The notes: generated by a model not told the origin, from the letters alone. A DNA stretch of 64,000 bases from Haloferax sulfurifontis ATCC BAA-897 (GCF_000337835.1 NZ_AOLM01000024.1:35466-99465); one strand, 5' to 3'; positions 47,808-56,672 are shown, counted from the first letter of the stretch. Numbers and translations are program-made.

Positions 47808-49589
47808 GTGACTCCGAACCACGAGTGGGGAACCATCGGCCAGTTGGTGTTCGGGGGAACGGTGAGTTCCCAACTCCTCACACAGCCGACCCCCCTCGTG
47901 GTCGTCGTCGTCGGGTTGATGGTCACCACCGGGGTCGTAAGTGGCTACGTCGCCTTGTTCGCGTGGCGGCGGCGGGCGATGCCCGGAGCCAGCGGGTTGG
48001 CCGTCCTCGCGCTCGCCAGCGGCTGGTGGTCGTCGGGCTATCTCCTCGAACTCGTCGTCTCGGACGTGGCGCTCAAGCTCACGCTCGCCGACCTGCAGTG
48101 GGTCGGCGTCCTCGCGGCCCCCATCGCCTGGTTCTTCTTCGCGTTCTCCTACGCCGGCCGAGACCGCTTTACCTCGCCGCCGTCGCTTTGCGTCCTCTCG
48201 TTGCTCCCGGCGGTCGGCCTCCTCGCCGTCTGGACCAACTCCGCACACCACATGATGTGGACCTCGGTCAGCGTCGTTCCCGCCGTGGGACGGACCATCA
48301 CCGTCCTCCAGACGGAGTGGGGGCCGCTGTACTGGATCGTACTGGGATACAGCTACCTGCTGTGGCTCGCCGGCGCAATCGTCATCTTCCGGACGGCGCT
48401 CGACATGCCGAACATCTACCGCTTGCAGGCGACGACCCTCATCCTCGGGACGCTGATGCCCGTGCTCGGGAACTTCGCGACGACCCTCCTCGAACTCTAC
48501 GGCGCGGCGATCGACATGACTCCCGCGGCGTTCGCGTTCGCGGGGCTCGCCTGCACCGTCGCAATCAGCCGCTACGAACTCCTCGAATCCCGGCCGGTCC
48601 CGCGGTGGGTCGCCCGCGACCGCGTCGTCGAGACGATGGCCGACGCGGTGGTCGTCACCGACACCAAATGGCGCGTCACCGACGTCAACCGGGCGGCCGC
48701 GCAGGTTCTGAACGATACCCCCGCCGAGCTCAAGGGCCGTCCCGTCGGGGACGTCGTCGAGGAGTTCTCGCCCGACCAGCGGGACACAGACCAAGTCACG
48801 GTCAGACTCGGGTCGAGCCAGCGGTACTTCGAACTCCGGACGAGCTCCTTCTGCGACCATCACGGCCGCGATATCGGCCACGCGCTCGTCTTCCGCGACG
48901 TGACCGACCGCCGGCTGAACCTCCAGCAACTCGAAGTGATGAACCGCGTCCTCCGCCACAACCTCCGGACCGAGGCGAACCTCCTCGAAGGCTACGCCAA
49001 CCTCGTCTTGGACGACATCGACGGCGGCGAGTTCGACGACGCGCGGGACCACGCGCAGACGCTCCAAGACCACGCGCAGACGCTCGTCAACATCAGCCAG
49101 AAGGCGCGAAAACTCGGCGCGACCCGCGGCAGTGACGGGAACGGCGACGCTCGACTCCACCCCGCCGCCGTCCAGATACGCGCCGCCGCGGACGCCGTCC
49201 GCACCGACTTCGCCTGCGCGAACGTCCGGCTCCTCGAACTCCCCGACAACGACGTGGTCTGTGCGCCCACGCTCGAACCCATCGTCCGGGAACTCGTCGA
49301 AAACGGCGTCGAGCACAACGGGTCGTCGACGCCGGTCGTCTCCGTGACGGCGAGCTGGGAGGACGACGAACTCGTGATTCGAATCGAGGACAACGGGCCC
49401 GGCATCAACGCGAGCGAACTCGCCGCCATCAACGCCCACGGCGAGACGCAACTCAGACACGCGAGCGGTCTCGGCCTCTGGCTGGTGAAGTGGGGTATCG
49501 ACCAGCTCGGCGGCACAGTCGTGTACCACCGCCGCGAGGTGGGCGGGACCGAGGTGGTGCTTCGGATTCAGGCGGTGCGAGGCGAATGA
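47808..49589 (+). CDS. Membrane histidine kinase (N-terminal 7TM, PAS)
   Basis: Protein of 593 residues starting at GTG 47808. The N-terminal half (about 15-245) has seven helices like the histidine-kinase 7TM sensor domain. A PAS domain (about 260-365) begins ETMADAVVVTDTKWRVTDVN. The kinase part shows phospho-His in VLRHNLRTEANLLEGY, N box ELVENGVEHNGSS, G1 DNGPGI and GLGLWLVKWG. It probably signals a membrane or extracellular cue to an unlinked response regulator. It is the last core gene before the accessory region. Confidence 0.9.
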   Translation: MTPNHEWGTIGQLVFGGTVSSQLLTQPTPLVVVVVGLMVTTGVVSGYVALFAWRRRAMPGASGLAVLALASGWWSSGYLLELVVSDVALKLTLADLQWVGVLAAPIAWFFFAFSYAGRDRFTSPPSLCVLSLLPAVGLLAVWTNSAHHMMWTSVSVVPAVGRTITVLQTEWGPLYWIVLGYSYLLWLAGAIVIFRTALDMPNIYRLQATTLILGTLMPVLGNFATTLLELYGAAIDMTPAAFAFAGLACTVAISRYELLESRPVPRWVARDRVVETMADAVVVTDTKWRVTDVNRAAAQVLNDTPAELKGRPVGDVVEEFSPDQRDTDQVTVRLGSSQRYFELRTSSFCDHHGRDIGHALVFRDVTDRRLNLQQLEVMNRVLRHNLRTEANLLEGYANLVLDDIDGGEFDDARDHAQTLQDHAQTLVNISQKARKLGATRGSDGNGDARLHPAAVQIRAAADAVRTDFACANVRLLELPDNDVVCAPTLEPIVRELVENGVEHNGSSTPVVSVTASWEDDELVIRIEDNGPGINASELAAINAHGETQLRHASGLGLWLVKWGIDQLGGTVVYHRREVGGTEVVLRIQAVRGE

Positions 49590-49652
49590 GAAGGGTTCAG
49601 TGACCCGGTGAGATAATTGTAGGATAGACCATCGTTCCTAAGAGGGACAGTA

Positions 49653-50774
49653 CTACGCTTCCTCGATTAATTTGTAGATATCCGCTCGGTATGTTGCTTC
49701 AATATCTTCGTAGTAGGCGTGAAGATATGCATCGATCCCACTACTGTTCGTAAAGCTACCAGTCCGGTCGCCTCGGAGATATTTCACGAGTTGCCGGTTC
49801 AGGTTTTGTTCGACACGCCAATACGTGGTGAACCGATGCCGACCGAAATGACTTGTAATCGGTCGATGCGCGTCCGTTTCTGCATACTTCGGGTGGAAGT
49901 TCATCTTCCATACCTTGTTCACACCTTTCACAGTTATCTGGGTGTGGCTTTTTTTCGACAGAAACAACCATGGCTCACCGTTCTTGGGTCGTGCGTATAG
50001 GTAGCGGTCCAGAAGCGACCGTAGTTCTGTATCTAACGGGAGGAGCCGCGGTCGAACCGATTTATTCCCGTCCCGCTCATCTCGCGACGGGATGTACACG
50101 AGGTTTGTCCTCGTGCCTAATGCTTCATGCGACCCCAGCGTTGGATATGCTTCATTTGTAAGCGACGCTGTTAGCCGGAAGTCGTCGAGACGAAGGTTCG
50201 AAACTTCACCAGCGCGCAGGCCAAGCTTCAACTGAAGCATAATGAGTGTCCTCTCCCGGAGATTGGTTACTGAGACAATCATATCCCGGAGCTCTGAAAT
50301 CGTGACCTTTCGATGTTCCTTAGTCTTCTTGACACGCAACGAAACCCGTTTCTTGGCTAGCTCGAATGGATTGTAACCGTCTTTATGTGGGAACACGGGG
50401 TCTGCCTGCCAGTACTGATACGCCCGGTTGAGCTTGCGCAGTTTTTCTTTAACCGTTCGTGCCGTGTTTCCGCGGCCACCCTCTTTTTTTGGTGTACGCT
50501 GTATCTCAATGTAGGCCTCGACGTGTTCGAGAGCAGGACAAGCCGGGTGTCGTCCTATCTCACACATATGTGAGCGCCACTCGTCGAAGACATACGCAAA
50601 GTATCCTCGAGTTGCTGATGAGAGATCTCGTGTGTTTAGCACTTCCTCGGAGAACACCTCGAATGGGTCGACGGTCGTTTTGTTGAACGTTGGTTCAAGC
50701 GCGGCAAGTGGGTCGGTCGACTGACTAAACTCCTCTGCTAACGTCTCACGAGGTGTTGGCGGCTGTTCAGTCAC
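49653..50774 (-). CDS. int: Tyrosine recombinase (integrase)
   Basis: Protein of 373 residues. The SAM-like core-binding part (about 60-150) precedes the catalytic domain: Arg in LGLRAGEVSNL, the HxxR pair in SHFGRHRFTTYW and the nucleophile Tyr in HAYYEDIEATY, within the final helix. This is the pattern of an archaeal site-specific integrase. Codon use and AT-richer third positions differ from upstream genes. It overlaps the next minus-strand gene by 4 bp. No tRNA gene or obvious att repeat is seen at this edge. Confidence 0.9.
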   Translation of the reverse strand: MTEQPPTPRETLAEEFSQSTDPLAALEPTFNKTTVDPFEVFSEEVLNTRDLSSATRGYFAYVFDEWRSHMCEIGRHPACPALEHVEAYIEIQRTPKKEGGRGNTARTVKEKLRKLNRAYQYWQADPVFPHKDGYNPFELAKKRVSLRVKKTKEHRKVTISELRDMIVSVTNLRERTLIMLQLKLGLRAGEVSNLRLDDFRLTASLTNEAYPTLGSHEALGTRTNLVYIPSRDERDGNKSVRPRLLPLDTELRSLLDRYLYARPKNGEPWLFLSKKSHTQITVKGVNKVWKMNFHPKYAETDAHRPITSHFGRHRFTTYWRVEQNLNRQLVKYLRGDRTGSFTNSSGIDAYLHAYYEDIEATYRADIYKLIEEA

Positions 50775-51265
50775 GCAGAATCACCTCCCTTGTGCCGTGG
50801 GCGAACAGTCTCCCATTTCTGAATTTTCACATCCCAGATGTCAGCAGCACCACCGGCGACGACAGCAAGCATTACTGGAGAATACCGATGTGGGTGGTTG
50901 GTATGCCACAACAACCAATCGTAGAAGCGCCTGATACGAACCCAGTAATTGTACGCGGTTGCAGCTGACTTATCATCCAGAAGGCGTCGACACCAACGCT
51001 CAACGTGTGTTGGCGTCGCAAGGGCATGATGACGCTGCAATTCGTCCATATGTTCGAGCCAATGTGATCCAACTCGATCGACTGCCTCGTTGTACCGTAG
51101 ACCAGAGCCACGCCCGTACTCGTATTCCTCACAAAATTCGGACCACGTGTCTCGGCCCTGGTACGTCGGCTGATGCCGTGACAGCAGGTGAATCTCAGGA
51201 ACGTCGCCAATACGAGCGTATATCCCAACACGATCTATCGCGTCTCTTGATTTCGTTCGTCTCAT
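50771..51265 (-). CDS. Integrase-partner protein with SAM-like N-terminal fold
   Basis: Protein of about 164 residues whose stop overlaps the integrase start. It is mostly helical with YNYWVRIRRFYDWLLWHTNHPHRYSPV, similar to the N-terminal core-binding (SAM-like) part of phage integrases, but has no catalytic residues. Two-gene integrase modules of this sort occur in haloarchaeal elements. The start ATG 51265 fits the promoter palindrome at 51285-51316. Alternatively the gene is an excisionase-like accessory protein. Confidence 0.65.
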   Translation of the reverse strand: MRRTKSRDAIDRVGIYARIGDVPEIHLLSRHQPTYQGRDTWSEFCEEYEYGRGSGLRYNEAVDRVGSHWLEHMDELQRHHALATPTHVERWCRRLLDDKSAATAYNYWVRIRRFYDWLLWHTNHPHRYSPVMLAVVAGGAADIWDVKIQKWETVRPRHKGGDSA

Positions 51266-51284
51266 ACGGAATCGTCGACTGAAT

Positions 51285-51316
51285 ACAGCCGACACCCCTG
51301 TCGGCTGTTATAAAAT
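51285..51316 (-). promoter_or_regulatory. Integrase promoter with 10-bp inverted repeat
   Basis: On the minus strand AATTTTATA (51308-51316) is a TATA box, immediately followed by a perfect palindrome with arms ACAGCCGACA and TGTCGGCTGT around GGGG (51285-51308). The start codon of the integrase partner is 20 bp downstream. The palindrome lies where a repressor would block transcription, so autoregulation of the integration module is plausible. Confidence 0.6.
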
Positions 51317-51783
51317 TACTCACGACTCCAGCGTACACGACCAAGTAGGAAGCCCACTCGGCGACGACTAAAGCATAAACCACCTGCAGCCGATGTCGTC
51401 GTATGACTCTCCAGGTTCGGACGATTGCAGTCGTCCTCCTTGTCTTCATCGCCGGCTGTACCGGTGCCAGTGGCCCCACATCTGAGACGGGGGCAGGCGC
51501 ATCGTCGACAGCAACACCGACACCGACTGCGACAACACAGGCAACCCAGACTGTCGCGTCGGTCAATGGATCACTCGACGTCCACTTCATCAACGTCGGC
51601 CAGTCAGTCAGTACGCTCCTCGTCGCACCCAATGGTGAGACAATGCTGATCGATACCGGCGATTTCCGAGACGACGGTGAACACGTGCTTTCGTACCTCC
51701 AAGCACACGAGATCGACCGCATCGACCATCTCGTAACCTCCCATTCCGATGCGGACCATATTGGTGGGAACGCGGCTGTTATC

Positions 51784-51791
51784 GACTACTT
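51784..51791 (+). repeat. IS target-site duplication, left copy
   Basis: GACTACTT directly before the IS; an identical 8 bp follows at 53185-53192. Perfect identity points to a recent transposition. Confidence 0.9.
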
Positions 51792-51969
51792 GGCTCTGTT
51801 GAAATCCTATTTTTCAAATATATTCTGATCTGGAACAATTGTGTGATGCGTATGCAGATCGGTCGCTGTTCCGACTCTATGGGTCTTGCTCAGGGAGTTG
51901 GGAGTCTGTCATTCGGCCACAACTGATGCGCTACAAAAAACATATGAGCCGGAGAGCAGACTTCTAAGT

Positions 51970-52254
51970 ATGCCCTCCAAGCGTGATCTTCTCGGAAAAG
52001 AATATTCACCTAATGGGCCAAACTGGTCAGAGTTTCAGTGGAGCCGTATTTTCGCTTTTATTAGCGGAGTAAGTATTACTGTGCTCTACCTCTGGATGAA
52101 TCCATTTCAGTATATTCCAGACTGGACTGCTGCGGCTATCGGAGCGGTTCCTGTTGGATTCCTCCTCTATAGCTTCAGCTCGCAGTCTTGGCAAACCTGT
52201 GCGAAAATCGCCGCCGGTGTTGCAATCGGAATTGGTCTTGGAACCTATTTTTGA
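51970..52254 (+). CDS. Passenger membrane protein of the IS
   Basis: Protein of 94 residues from ATG 51970. A polar start (MPSKRDLLGKEYSPNG) is followed by three helices (about 26-46, 50-66 and 72-94). TACAAAAAACAT lies about 30 nt upstream and could be a TATA element. It is in the opposite orientation to the transposase and unrelated to transposition enzymes. No family is recognised. It might aid host fitness or be a leftover of an earlier capture. Confidence 0.6.
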   Translation: MPSKRDLLGKEYSPNGPNWSEFQWSRIFAFISGVSITVLYLWMNPFQYIPDWTAAAIGAVPVGFLLYSFSSQSWQTCAKIAAGVAIGIGLGTYF

Positions 52255-52310
52255 GTCGCTTGGTACGATCAGTGTAGGTAGGCTTTCCGATTCTACTCTA
52301 CATCTAACGT

Positions 52311-53132
52311 TCAGAGCGTCTTGTCGATGTTGTGCGTGAGACAGGCGATAGTGAGTTCACGGAACTGCTTCCACCACAGTCGTGAGCGAACGAACGCACC
52401 GTACTTCCGCTTGAGCGTTGAGTTGACCGTCTCTGATTGACTCCGCTGGCCGTAGAGATCAGCGTTCAACCGTGCGTTCCATGCCTTGTGGAGCGATGTG
52501 AACTCACGATGCTTGATCAGTGGACGAACCTCGTGTTGCCGGGCAAGCCGTCTGATCTTCTGGTCGTCGTAGCCCTTGTCACCGAGCAGAATGCCAATAT
52601 TTTCGCGGTTGCGCTTGATCAACGACGGCGCAATCTGGCTATCGTGTTTTCGTGTCGTCGTCACATGTAGATCGAGGATTGCGTTCACTTTCGTATCGAC
52701 CAGCAGCGTCACTTTGAGCTGCTGAATCGTGAGTTCAGTTCGTTTCGTGTAGTGTTTCGAGGCGTGGCTGCGGTCGAACCCCGAAGCATCGACTCCAACG
52801 ATACCGTTTGTCGGAAGTAGCGTCGCTGAGAGAGCCAACAAAACACGCCATACGGCCATATCAAGTCGGTTGAACGCCTTACAGAGCGTTGATGACGTAG
52901 GAAGCTCAGCTAATCCAAGAACTCGACGAATGCGTGGCATCTCGATCAGTTCGTCAAGCAGACCACGATAGGTCGTGTTCTTCCGAACTTTGAGACAGAG
53001 CAGAACAACGTGCTGCGGAAGTGTATAGCGGTGTTTAGAGAATTTCGAGGAGTACCGAGAGACCGCCCGGCGTGCCAGATGGATCGCCTTCTCAGTAAAC
53101 CGGAGAATCTGCGACTTCGGGAGGGCCTTCAT
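52311..53132 (-). CDS. IS5-family DDE transposase
   Basis: Protein of 273 residues. The DDE triad is visible: first Asp in IVGVDASGFD, second in LLGDKGYDDQK and Glu in SQSETVNSTLKRKYG. A helix-turn-helix-like N-terminus with KNTTYRGLLDELIEMP fits the family. Full length, no frameshifts, so probably active. It is transcribed toward the left TIR. Confidence 0.92.
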   Translation of the reverse strand: MKALPKSQILRFTEKAIHLARRAVSRYSSKFSKHRYTLPQHVVLLCLKVRKNTTYRGLLDELIEMPRIRRVLGLAELPTSSTLCKAFNRLDMAVWRVLLALSATLLPTNGIVGVDASGFDRSHASKHYTKRTELTIQQLKVTLLVDTKVNAILDLHVTTTRKHDSQIAPSLIKRNRENIGILLGDKGYDDQKIRRLARQHEVRPLIKHREFTSLHKAWNARLNADLYGQRSQSETVNSTLKRKYGAFVRSRLWWKQFRELTIACLTHNIDKTL

Positions 53133-53184
53133 CCCGTCGAATTACGGGACGAACATGTAACTCTCTGAGGATTTCAACAGAGCC

Positions 53185-53192
53185 GACTACTT
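53185..53192 (+). repeat. IS target-site duplication, right copy
   Basis: GACTACTT directly after the right TIR, identical to 51784-51791. Confidence 0.9.
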
Positions 53193-54245
53193 CGAAACGC
53201 AGGCGGACGGCATTGGTGCGGTGTACGACCCCGGGATTACCTCTACATCAAATACGTACGACACATATCTCGACGCCGTCGAACAACACGACGTGCCGCT
53301 CTATCGAACACAGGCCGGTGATGAAATCCAAATGGGTGCGGTGACCTCACAGGTCCTATCGCCACCCGAAGGCTACCTGGCAAACGAAGACCGCAACGAG
53401 AACAGCATCGTCCTCATGACTCAGTTCGGGTCGACGGGCTTCCTGTTTACCGGCGACGCAGAACACGAAGCCGAAGAGTATCTCGTCGACACGTACGGCT
53501 CGCAGTTGCACGCGACGGTGCTCAAAACGGGCCACCACGGTTCGGGTGGAAGTACGACGGCCCCGTTCTTGGCGGCGGTCCAACCGAACGTCGCCGTCAT
53601 CTCGAGCGCATACGACTCTCAATACGGACATCCAAACGAAGAGACGCTGTCCCACCTGGCAGCGCAGTCCATCCCAACGTACTGGACGGCAACGCACGGG
53701 ACGATTGTCTTCGAAAGCGACGGCCAACAAGTCACCGTTCGCACCCAACGCGATGCACCGACCGACCCGACACAACTCCGCGAGGGGACGGCTATCGAAC
53801 CGGAAATGACTGGGGAGGTGACGGCGCGGACGACCATCACGACCGACGGGACGGTCGCGACGCTCACGCCGGTCGCAACCGACGGGGGGACTGAGACCGA
53901 GACCGGGGTGGCATCTGCGTCGCTTGCCGTCGCCGACGTACACGCCGACGCGTCGGGGACAGATACGGACAATCTGAACGACGAGTACATCGTCTTCGAG
54001 AACACCGGAAGCGAGACGCTCGATATCTCCGGATGGACTGTCTCCGATGCCGCAGGTCGGACGTACACCTTCCCATCGGGGACGACACTTGACGCAGGTG
54101 CGACGGTCAACCTCCACACCGGGACTGGGACGGATACGTCGACAGACTACTACTGGGGTTCAGGGTCGGCCATTTGGAACAACGGTGGCGACACCATCAC
54201 CGTGGTAGATAATACCGGCGCGGTCGTAGTTGAGGAGACATATTG

Positions 54246-54545
54246 ATGATTCCAGACGGGACGTACACGGCGACAGTCGACCGATTCGAGGATGACCACG
54301 CGGTATTGCTCGTCGAATCTGACGGTCGGGATATCGACCAACTCGTCGTCGACCGCGATGCGTTACCGTGGCGAGCAAGAACCCAAAATGCAGTCGTGAC
54401 GATTTCGGTCGTCGACGGCGAATATGACGGTGGCCAGTACGAACCCGACAAAACCGAGGCGCGAGCCGAGGCCGCTCAATCACGCTTCGACCGACTCTCG
54501 CGACGCCCGCCGTCTGCTGACAACGCGGACGACGAAGATGCCTAA
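54246..54545 (+). CDS. DUF3006-family protein
   Basis: Protein of 99 residues. ATG 54246 overlaps the TGA of the MBL-fold gene. It has the DUF3006 pattern (IPDGTYTATVDRFEDDHAVLLVE, then VVDGEYDGGQYEPDKTE). This small beta-barrel family is regularly encoded beside ComEC-like MBL genes. Its role is unknown, but linkage suggests work with the secreted MBL enzyme. Its partner is disrupted here. Confidence 0.82.
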   Translation: MIPDGTYTATVDRFEDDHAVLLVESDGRDIDQLVVDRDALPWRARTQNAVVTISVVDGEYDGGQYEPDKTEARAEAAQSRFDRLSRRPPSADNADDEDA

Positions 54546-54568
54546 GTAGACGGCTGTCGTCGTGTTCC

Positions 54569-55498
54569 TCACGCCAGTGCTGTCAGTTCGACGTAGCGCG
54601 CTCTGAGTGTTGGCACCGAAACATCCGCGAGTGCGGCGAGTGCAGTCTGTGTGGGTCCCACATCGAACTCACTTCCCGCGAGGTACAGACACGCTGCCGC
54701 GACACCAGCCGGGTTTCGTCCGTTTGTAATCCCTTCCTCATCCGCACTCGTTGCGAGTTCGTACGCCCGCGACTGCACCTGTGAGGAGAGTCCGCTGTCC
54801 GATCCGAGCCGAGTGACGTACGTCCGCGCGGTGACCACCTGTGCATCGATTCCTAACTCGCTGTTGAGCGCCCGATAGCCCGTCTGAACCTGGGCACACG
54901 AACAGCGCGCGACGCTCGCGATTTCATCACGTGGGCGTGGAAGGCCACGACGACGACACGTCGCATACAGGCTCCCCGCAGCAATCATCTCGACTGACCG
55001 TCCTCGAATGAGGTCTGCGTCTTGGGCGCGCCGGTAGAGCTGACTGGCTTCTTCGATGAGATTCCACGGGAGGTCGAGTGCGCTCCCCATCCGGCTAATC
55101 TCACTGAGCGCCGTCGCGAGATTCCGCTCCGCTTTCGTCTCGAAGCGTGCTCGACGGTGTTCGCGCCGAAGTCGGTGGAGTTGTCGCCGCTTCTTGGCAG
55201 ACACCGTCTGGCCGTTCGCATCACGGTTGTAGCCGATTTCTGCGGAGACGCCTCTGTCATGTCGCGCTGGGGTGATTTGGCCACCCGTTCGCGGAACTGA
55301 GTGTGGGTCCTCGTCGAACACACGCGGACCGTGCGTGTGGTCGAAATAGTACTGGTCAACGATGAGGCCGCATCCCTCACAGGCCGTTTCACCGCCGTCT
55401 GTCGTGAGTCGTCCGTCACATTCGGGACACTCGCTAGCGTCGATGGATTTTCCGCACGATTCGTCGAAGGATCGCTCGTAGATTTCTCTCAGAGACAT
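54569..55498 (-). CDS. tfb: Transcription initiation factor TFB paralogue
   Basis: Protein of 309 residues starting at ATG 55498. The N-terminal zinc ribbon is SECPECDGRLTTDGGETACEGCGL. After a B-finger-like linker (GPRVFDEDPHSV) two cyclin-like repeats follow (about 115-205 and 210-300) with RSVEMIAAGSLYATCRRRGLPRPRDEI (in pieces) and NPAGVAAACLYLAG. TFB bridges TBP and RNA polymerase. Haloarchaea carry many TFBs; a copy on an element could direct element promoters. The upstream module 55531-55560 is its promoter. Confidence 0.9.
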   Translation of the reverse strand: MSLREIYERSFDESCGKSIDASECPECDGRLTTDGGETACEGCGLIVDQYYFDHTHGPRVFDEDPHSVPRTGGQITPARHDRGVSAEIGYNRDANGQTVSAKKRRQLHRLRREHRRARFETKAERNLATALSEISRMGSALDLPWNLIEEASQLYRRAQDADLIRGRSVEMIAAGSLYATCRRRGLPRPRDEIASVARCSCAQVQTGYRALNSELGIDAQVVTARTYVTRLGSDSGLSSQVQSRAYELATSADEEGITNGRNPAGVAAACLYLAGSEFDVGPTQTALAALADVSVPTLRARYVELTALA

Positions 55499-55530
55499 GG
55501 TTGTCGGTCGTGAGATGGCCTGATTCGCCA

Positions 55531-55560
55531 CCCCGCACCCCTCAGGGGGAGATACAATTG
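55531..55560 (-). promoter_or_regulatory. Shared promoter module 1 (TFB)
   Basis: On the plus strand it reads CCCCGCACCC, CTCA, GGGGG, then AGATACAATT; on the minus strand a TATA-like AATTGTATC precedes the C/G-run. The start codon is about 50 nt downstream of the TATA element. Three more copies occur at 55856, 56460 and 58106. Confidence 0.7.
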
Positions 55561-55610
55561 GCTGGCGGTGCGCTCCGGGTTGCAGCGTGTCGTCGTCGCG
55601 CCGACACGAC

Positions 55611-55835
55611 CTACACCGACTGGGACGGACAGTCCTGTTCGAACCCAGACGGCTCATTCCGTTCTTCGCTGCATTGGACACAGCGCCAGACGCGCCGCCG
55701 GCTCTGGTCGAACTGCGCGAGTGTTTCGAGCGACGATGTGACGTCATCATCCCACTCGGTGACGACGAGAATCTCGTGTCCGGTCGGTGTTTGTTCGGCG
55801 ATACCACTGTCGTGTTCGGTGTGTTTCGTTGCCAT
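55611..55835 (-). CDS. Small zinc-finger protein, 74 residues
   Basis: Starts at ATG 55835. The N-terminal half is polar with HEILVVTEWDDDVTSS; the C-terminal half has VWRCVQCSEERNEPSGFEQDC, a WRCxxC...C knuckle closely resembling the one in the SWIM protein (55885-56433). The two therefore share a domain. It is driven by promoter module 2 and lies between the TFB and SWIM genes. Function unknown; perhaps a nucleic-acid or protein binding accessory factor. Confidence 0.65.
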   Translation of the reverse strand: MATKHTEHDSGIAEQTPTGHEILVVTEWDDDVTSSLETLAQFDQSRRRVWRCVQCSEERNEPSGFEQDCPSQSV

Positions 55836-55855
55836 CGGAAGTGCGAGGTGAGTGT

Positions 55856-55885
55856 CCCCGCACCCCCCAGGGGGGAGATAAAATT
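55856..55885 (-). promoter_or_regulatory. Shared promoter module 2 (zinc-finger gene)
   Basis: CCCCGCACCCCCCAGGGGGG and GATAAAATT on the plus strand; on the minus strand AATTTTATC is followed by C6-T-G6 and TGCGGGG. The TATA element lies about 45 nt before the start codon 55835. It begins where the SWIM gene stops. Confidence 0.72.
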
Positions 55886-56433
55886 CACCGCGATTGCCGA
55901 ATCGTCTTCGTCTCTCGTCGCGACTCTCGTGCACATCGTGCGAAGCGGCCGTCCGGCTGAGGCAGGATGCGCGTCCGGAGTTCGAACAACACCCGTCTGA
56001 GGTGCTTGCACTCGACGCCGCGTTTCTGGTGGTCTGGGCAGGTACACGTGCCCGCCGCGATATCTACCTCGTAAGTGTTCCCGCTCGACGACTCGACATC
56101 GTAGCGCGGACCGACGGTCCCGAATCGGGCGGTCATCGATTCGGTGAGTGCTTTCCACGTCCGCGGATCCTCAACTGCGTAGCCGCCGTCGCTTACGAGC
56201 GGGCGATCGGGTGTCGCGCAACACGACTCGCGGAACTCGTCGCGCCGATTCCGCTCGTGACCACAGTTCCGACAGCGCCAAAAGCGCGTTCGATAGCCGT
56301 CGCCGTCGGACAGTTCGATATCGTAGTTAGTTGGCTTGCTTCCTGGCAGCCACTCAGTCACACGAACGAGGTCGTGGCCACGGTGAGTGGCTGACGCTGC
56401 GGACTGTCTGGTGGGTGGTCGATTCGTAGTCAT
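55885..56433 (-). CDS. SWIM zinc-finger protein
   Basis: Protein of 182 residues. The N-terminal half has TRFWRCRNCGHERNRRDEFRESCC (in order), the same knuckle as the 74-residue neighbour. The C-terminus carries a SWIM domain: GTCTCPDHQKRGVECKHLRRVLFEL, with CxC...CxH ligands. SWIM proteins bind DNA or proteins and are common in haloarchaeal elements. Its promoter is module 3. Confidence 0.8.
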   Translation of the reverse strand: MTTNRPPTRQSAASATHRGHDLVRVTEWLPGSKPTNYDIELSDGDGYRTRFWRCRNCGHERNRRDEFRESCCATPDRPLVSDGGYAVEDPRTWKALTESMTARFGTVGPRYDVESSSGNTYEVDIAAGTCTCPDHQKRGVECKHLRRVLFELRTRILPQPDGRFARCARESRRETKTIRQSR

Positions 56434-56459
56434 TGGAACGGCGAGCGCTTGTGGTGAGC

Positions 56460-56490
56460 CCCCGCACCCTGTGTGGGGGCGATAAAATTG
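56460..56490 (-). promoter_or_regulatory. Shared promoter module 3 (SWIM gene)
   Basis: CCCCGCACCC, TGTGT, GGGGG, C, GATAAAATT on the plus strand, so AATTTTATC leads on the minus strand. It lies 27 bp upstream of the SWIM start codon at 56433. Same order and similar spacing as the other copies. Confidence 0.72.
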
Positions 56491-56672
56491 CTCGGCGGTC
56501 GCTCACGCCCATCGGGCCAGCGATGTCTCAGTCGTGTCCGCGAGCGCTCGTTCGATGCGTGCCTGGTTCCACCCACACAGAGCCAACACGCCCGTTGCCG
56601 CCCCGAATCAGCGCCGTCGCGTAGAACCCGGCATCGTATGTCGACGGCGCTTCTTCGCGGAGCGCAACGCAT

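Larger units (their letters stand above)
51792..53184. mobile_element. IS5-family (ISH1-like) insertion sequence, 1,393 bp, with passenger gene
   Basis: The element is bounded by 17-bp perfect terminal inverted repeats GGCTCTGTTGAAATCCT (51792-51808 and reverse complement 53168-53184) and by an 8-bp duplicated target. It encodes a DDE transposase on the minus strand and, in the 500 bp before it, a separate plus-strand membrane protein gene with its own promoter. The transposase, TIR size and 8-bp duplication agree with IS5/ISH1 relatives. A typical member is about 1.1 kb, so the extra DNA is cargo. Confidence 0.92.
51403..54246 (+). pseudogene. Secreted MBL-fold/lamin-tail protein, split by IS
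   Basis: Two parts: 51403-51791 and 53193-54246. Joined with one target copy removed they give an intact 480-residue frame. The N-terminus is a lipoprotein signal (VVLLVFIAGC) with a Thr/Ala-rich linker. The MBL domain (ComEC/Rec2 type) has DVHFINVGQ, SHSDADHIGG, GTGDAEHE-like FTGDAEHEAEEY and TGHHGSGGS. A lamin-tail domain (about 380-480) follows. The IS interrupts after residue 129. Otherwise the gene shows no decay, so the insertion is recent. It may process nucleic acids outside the cell. Confidence 0.85.

Noticed and set aside
56516..56672. Short decayed minus-strand frame downstream of the initiator remnant
   Set aside because: About 50 residues with no recognised family and an unclear start; kept only as part of the decayed region.
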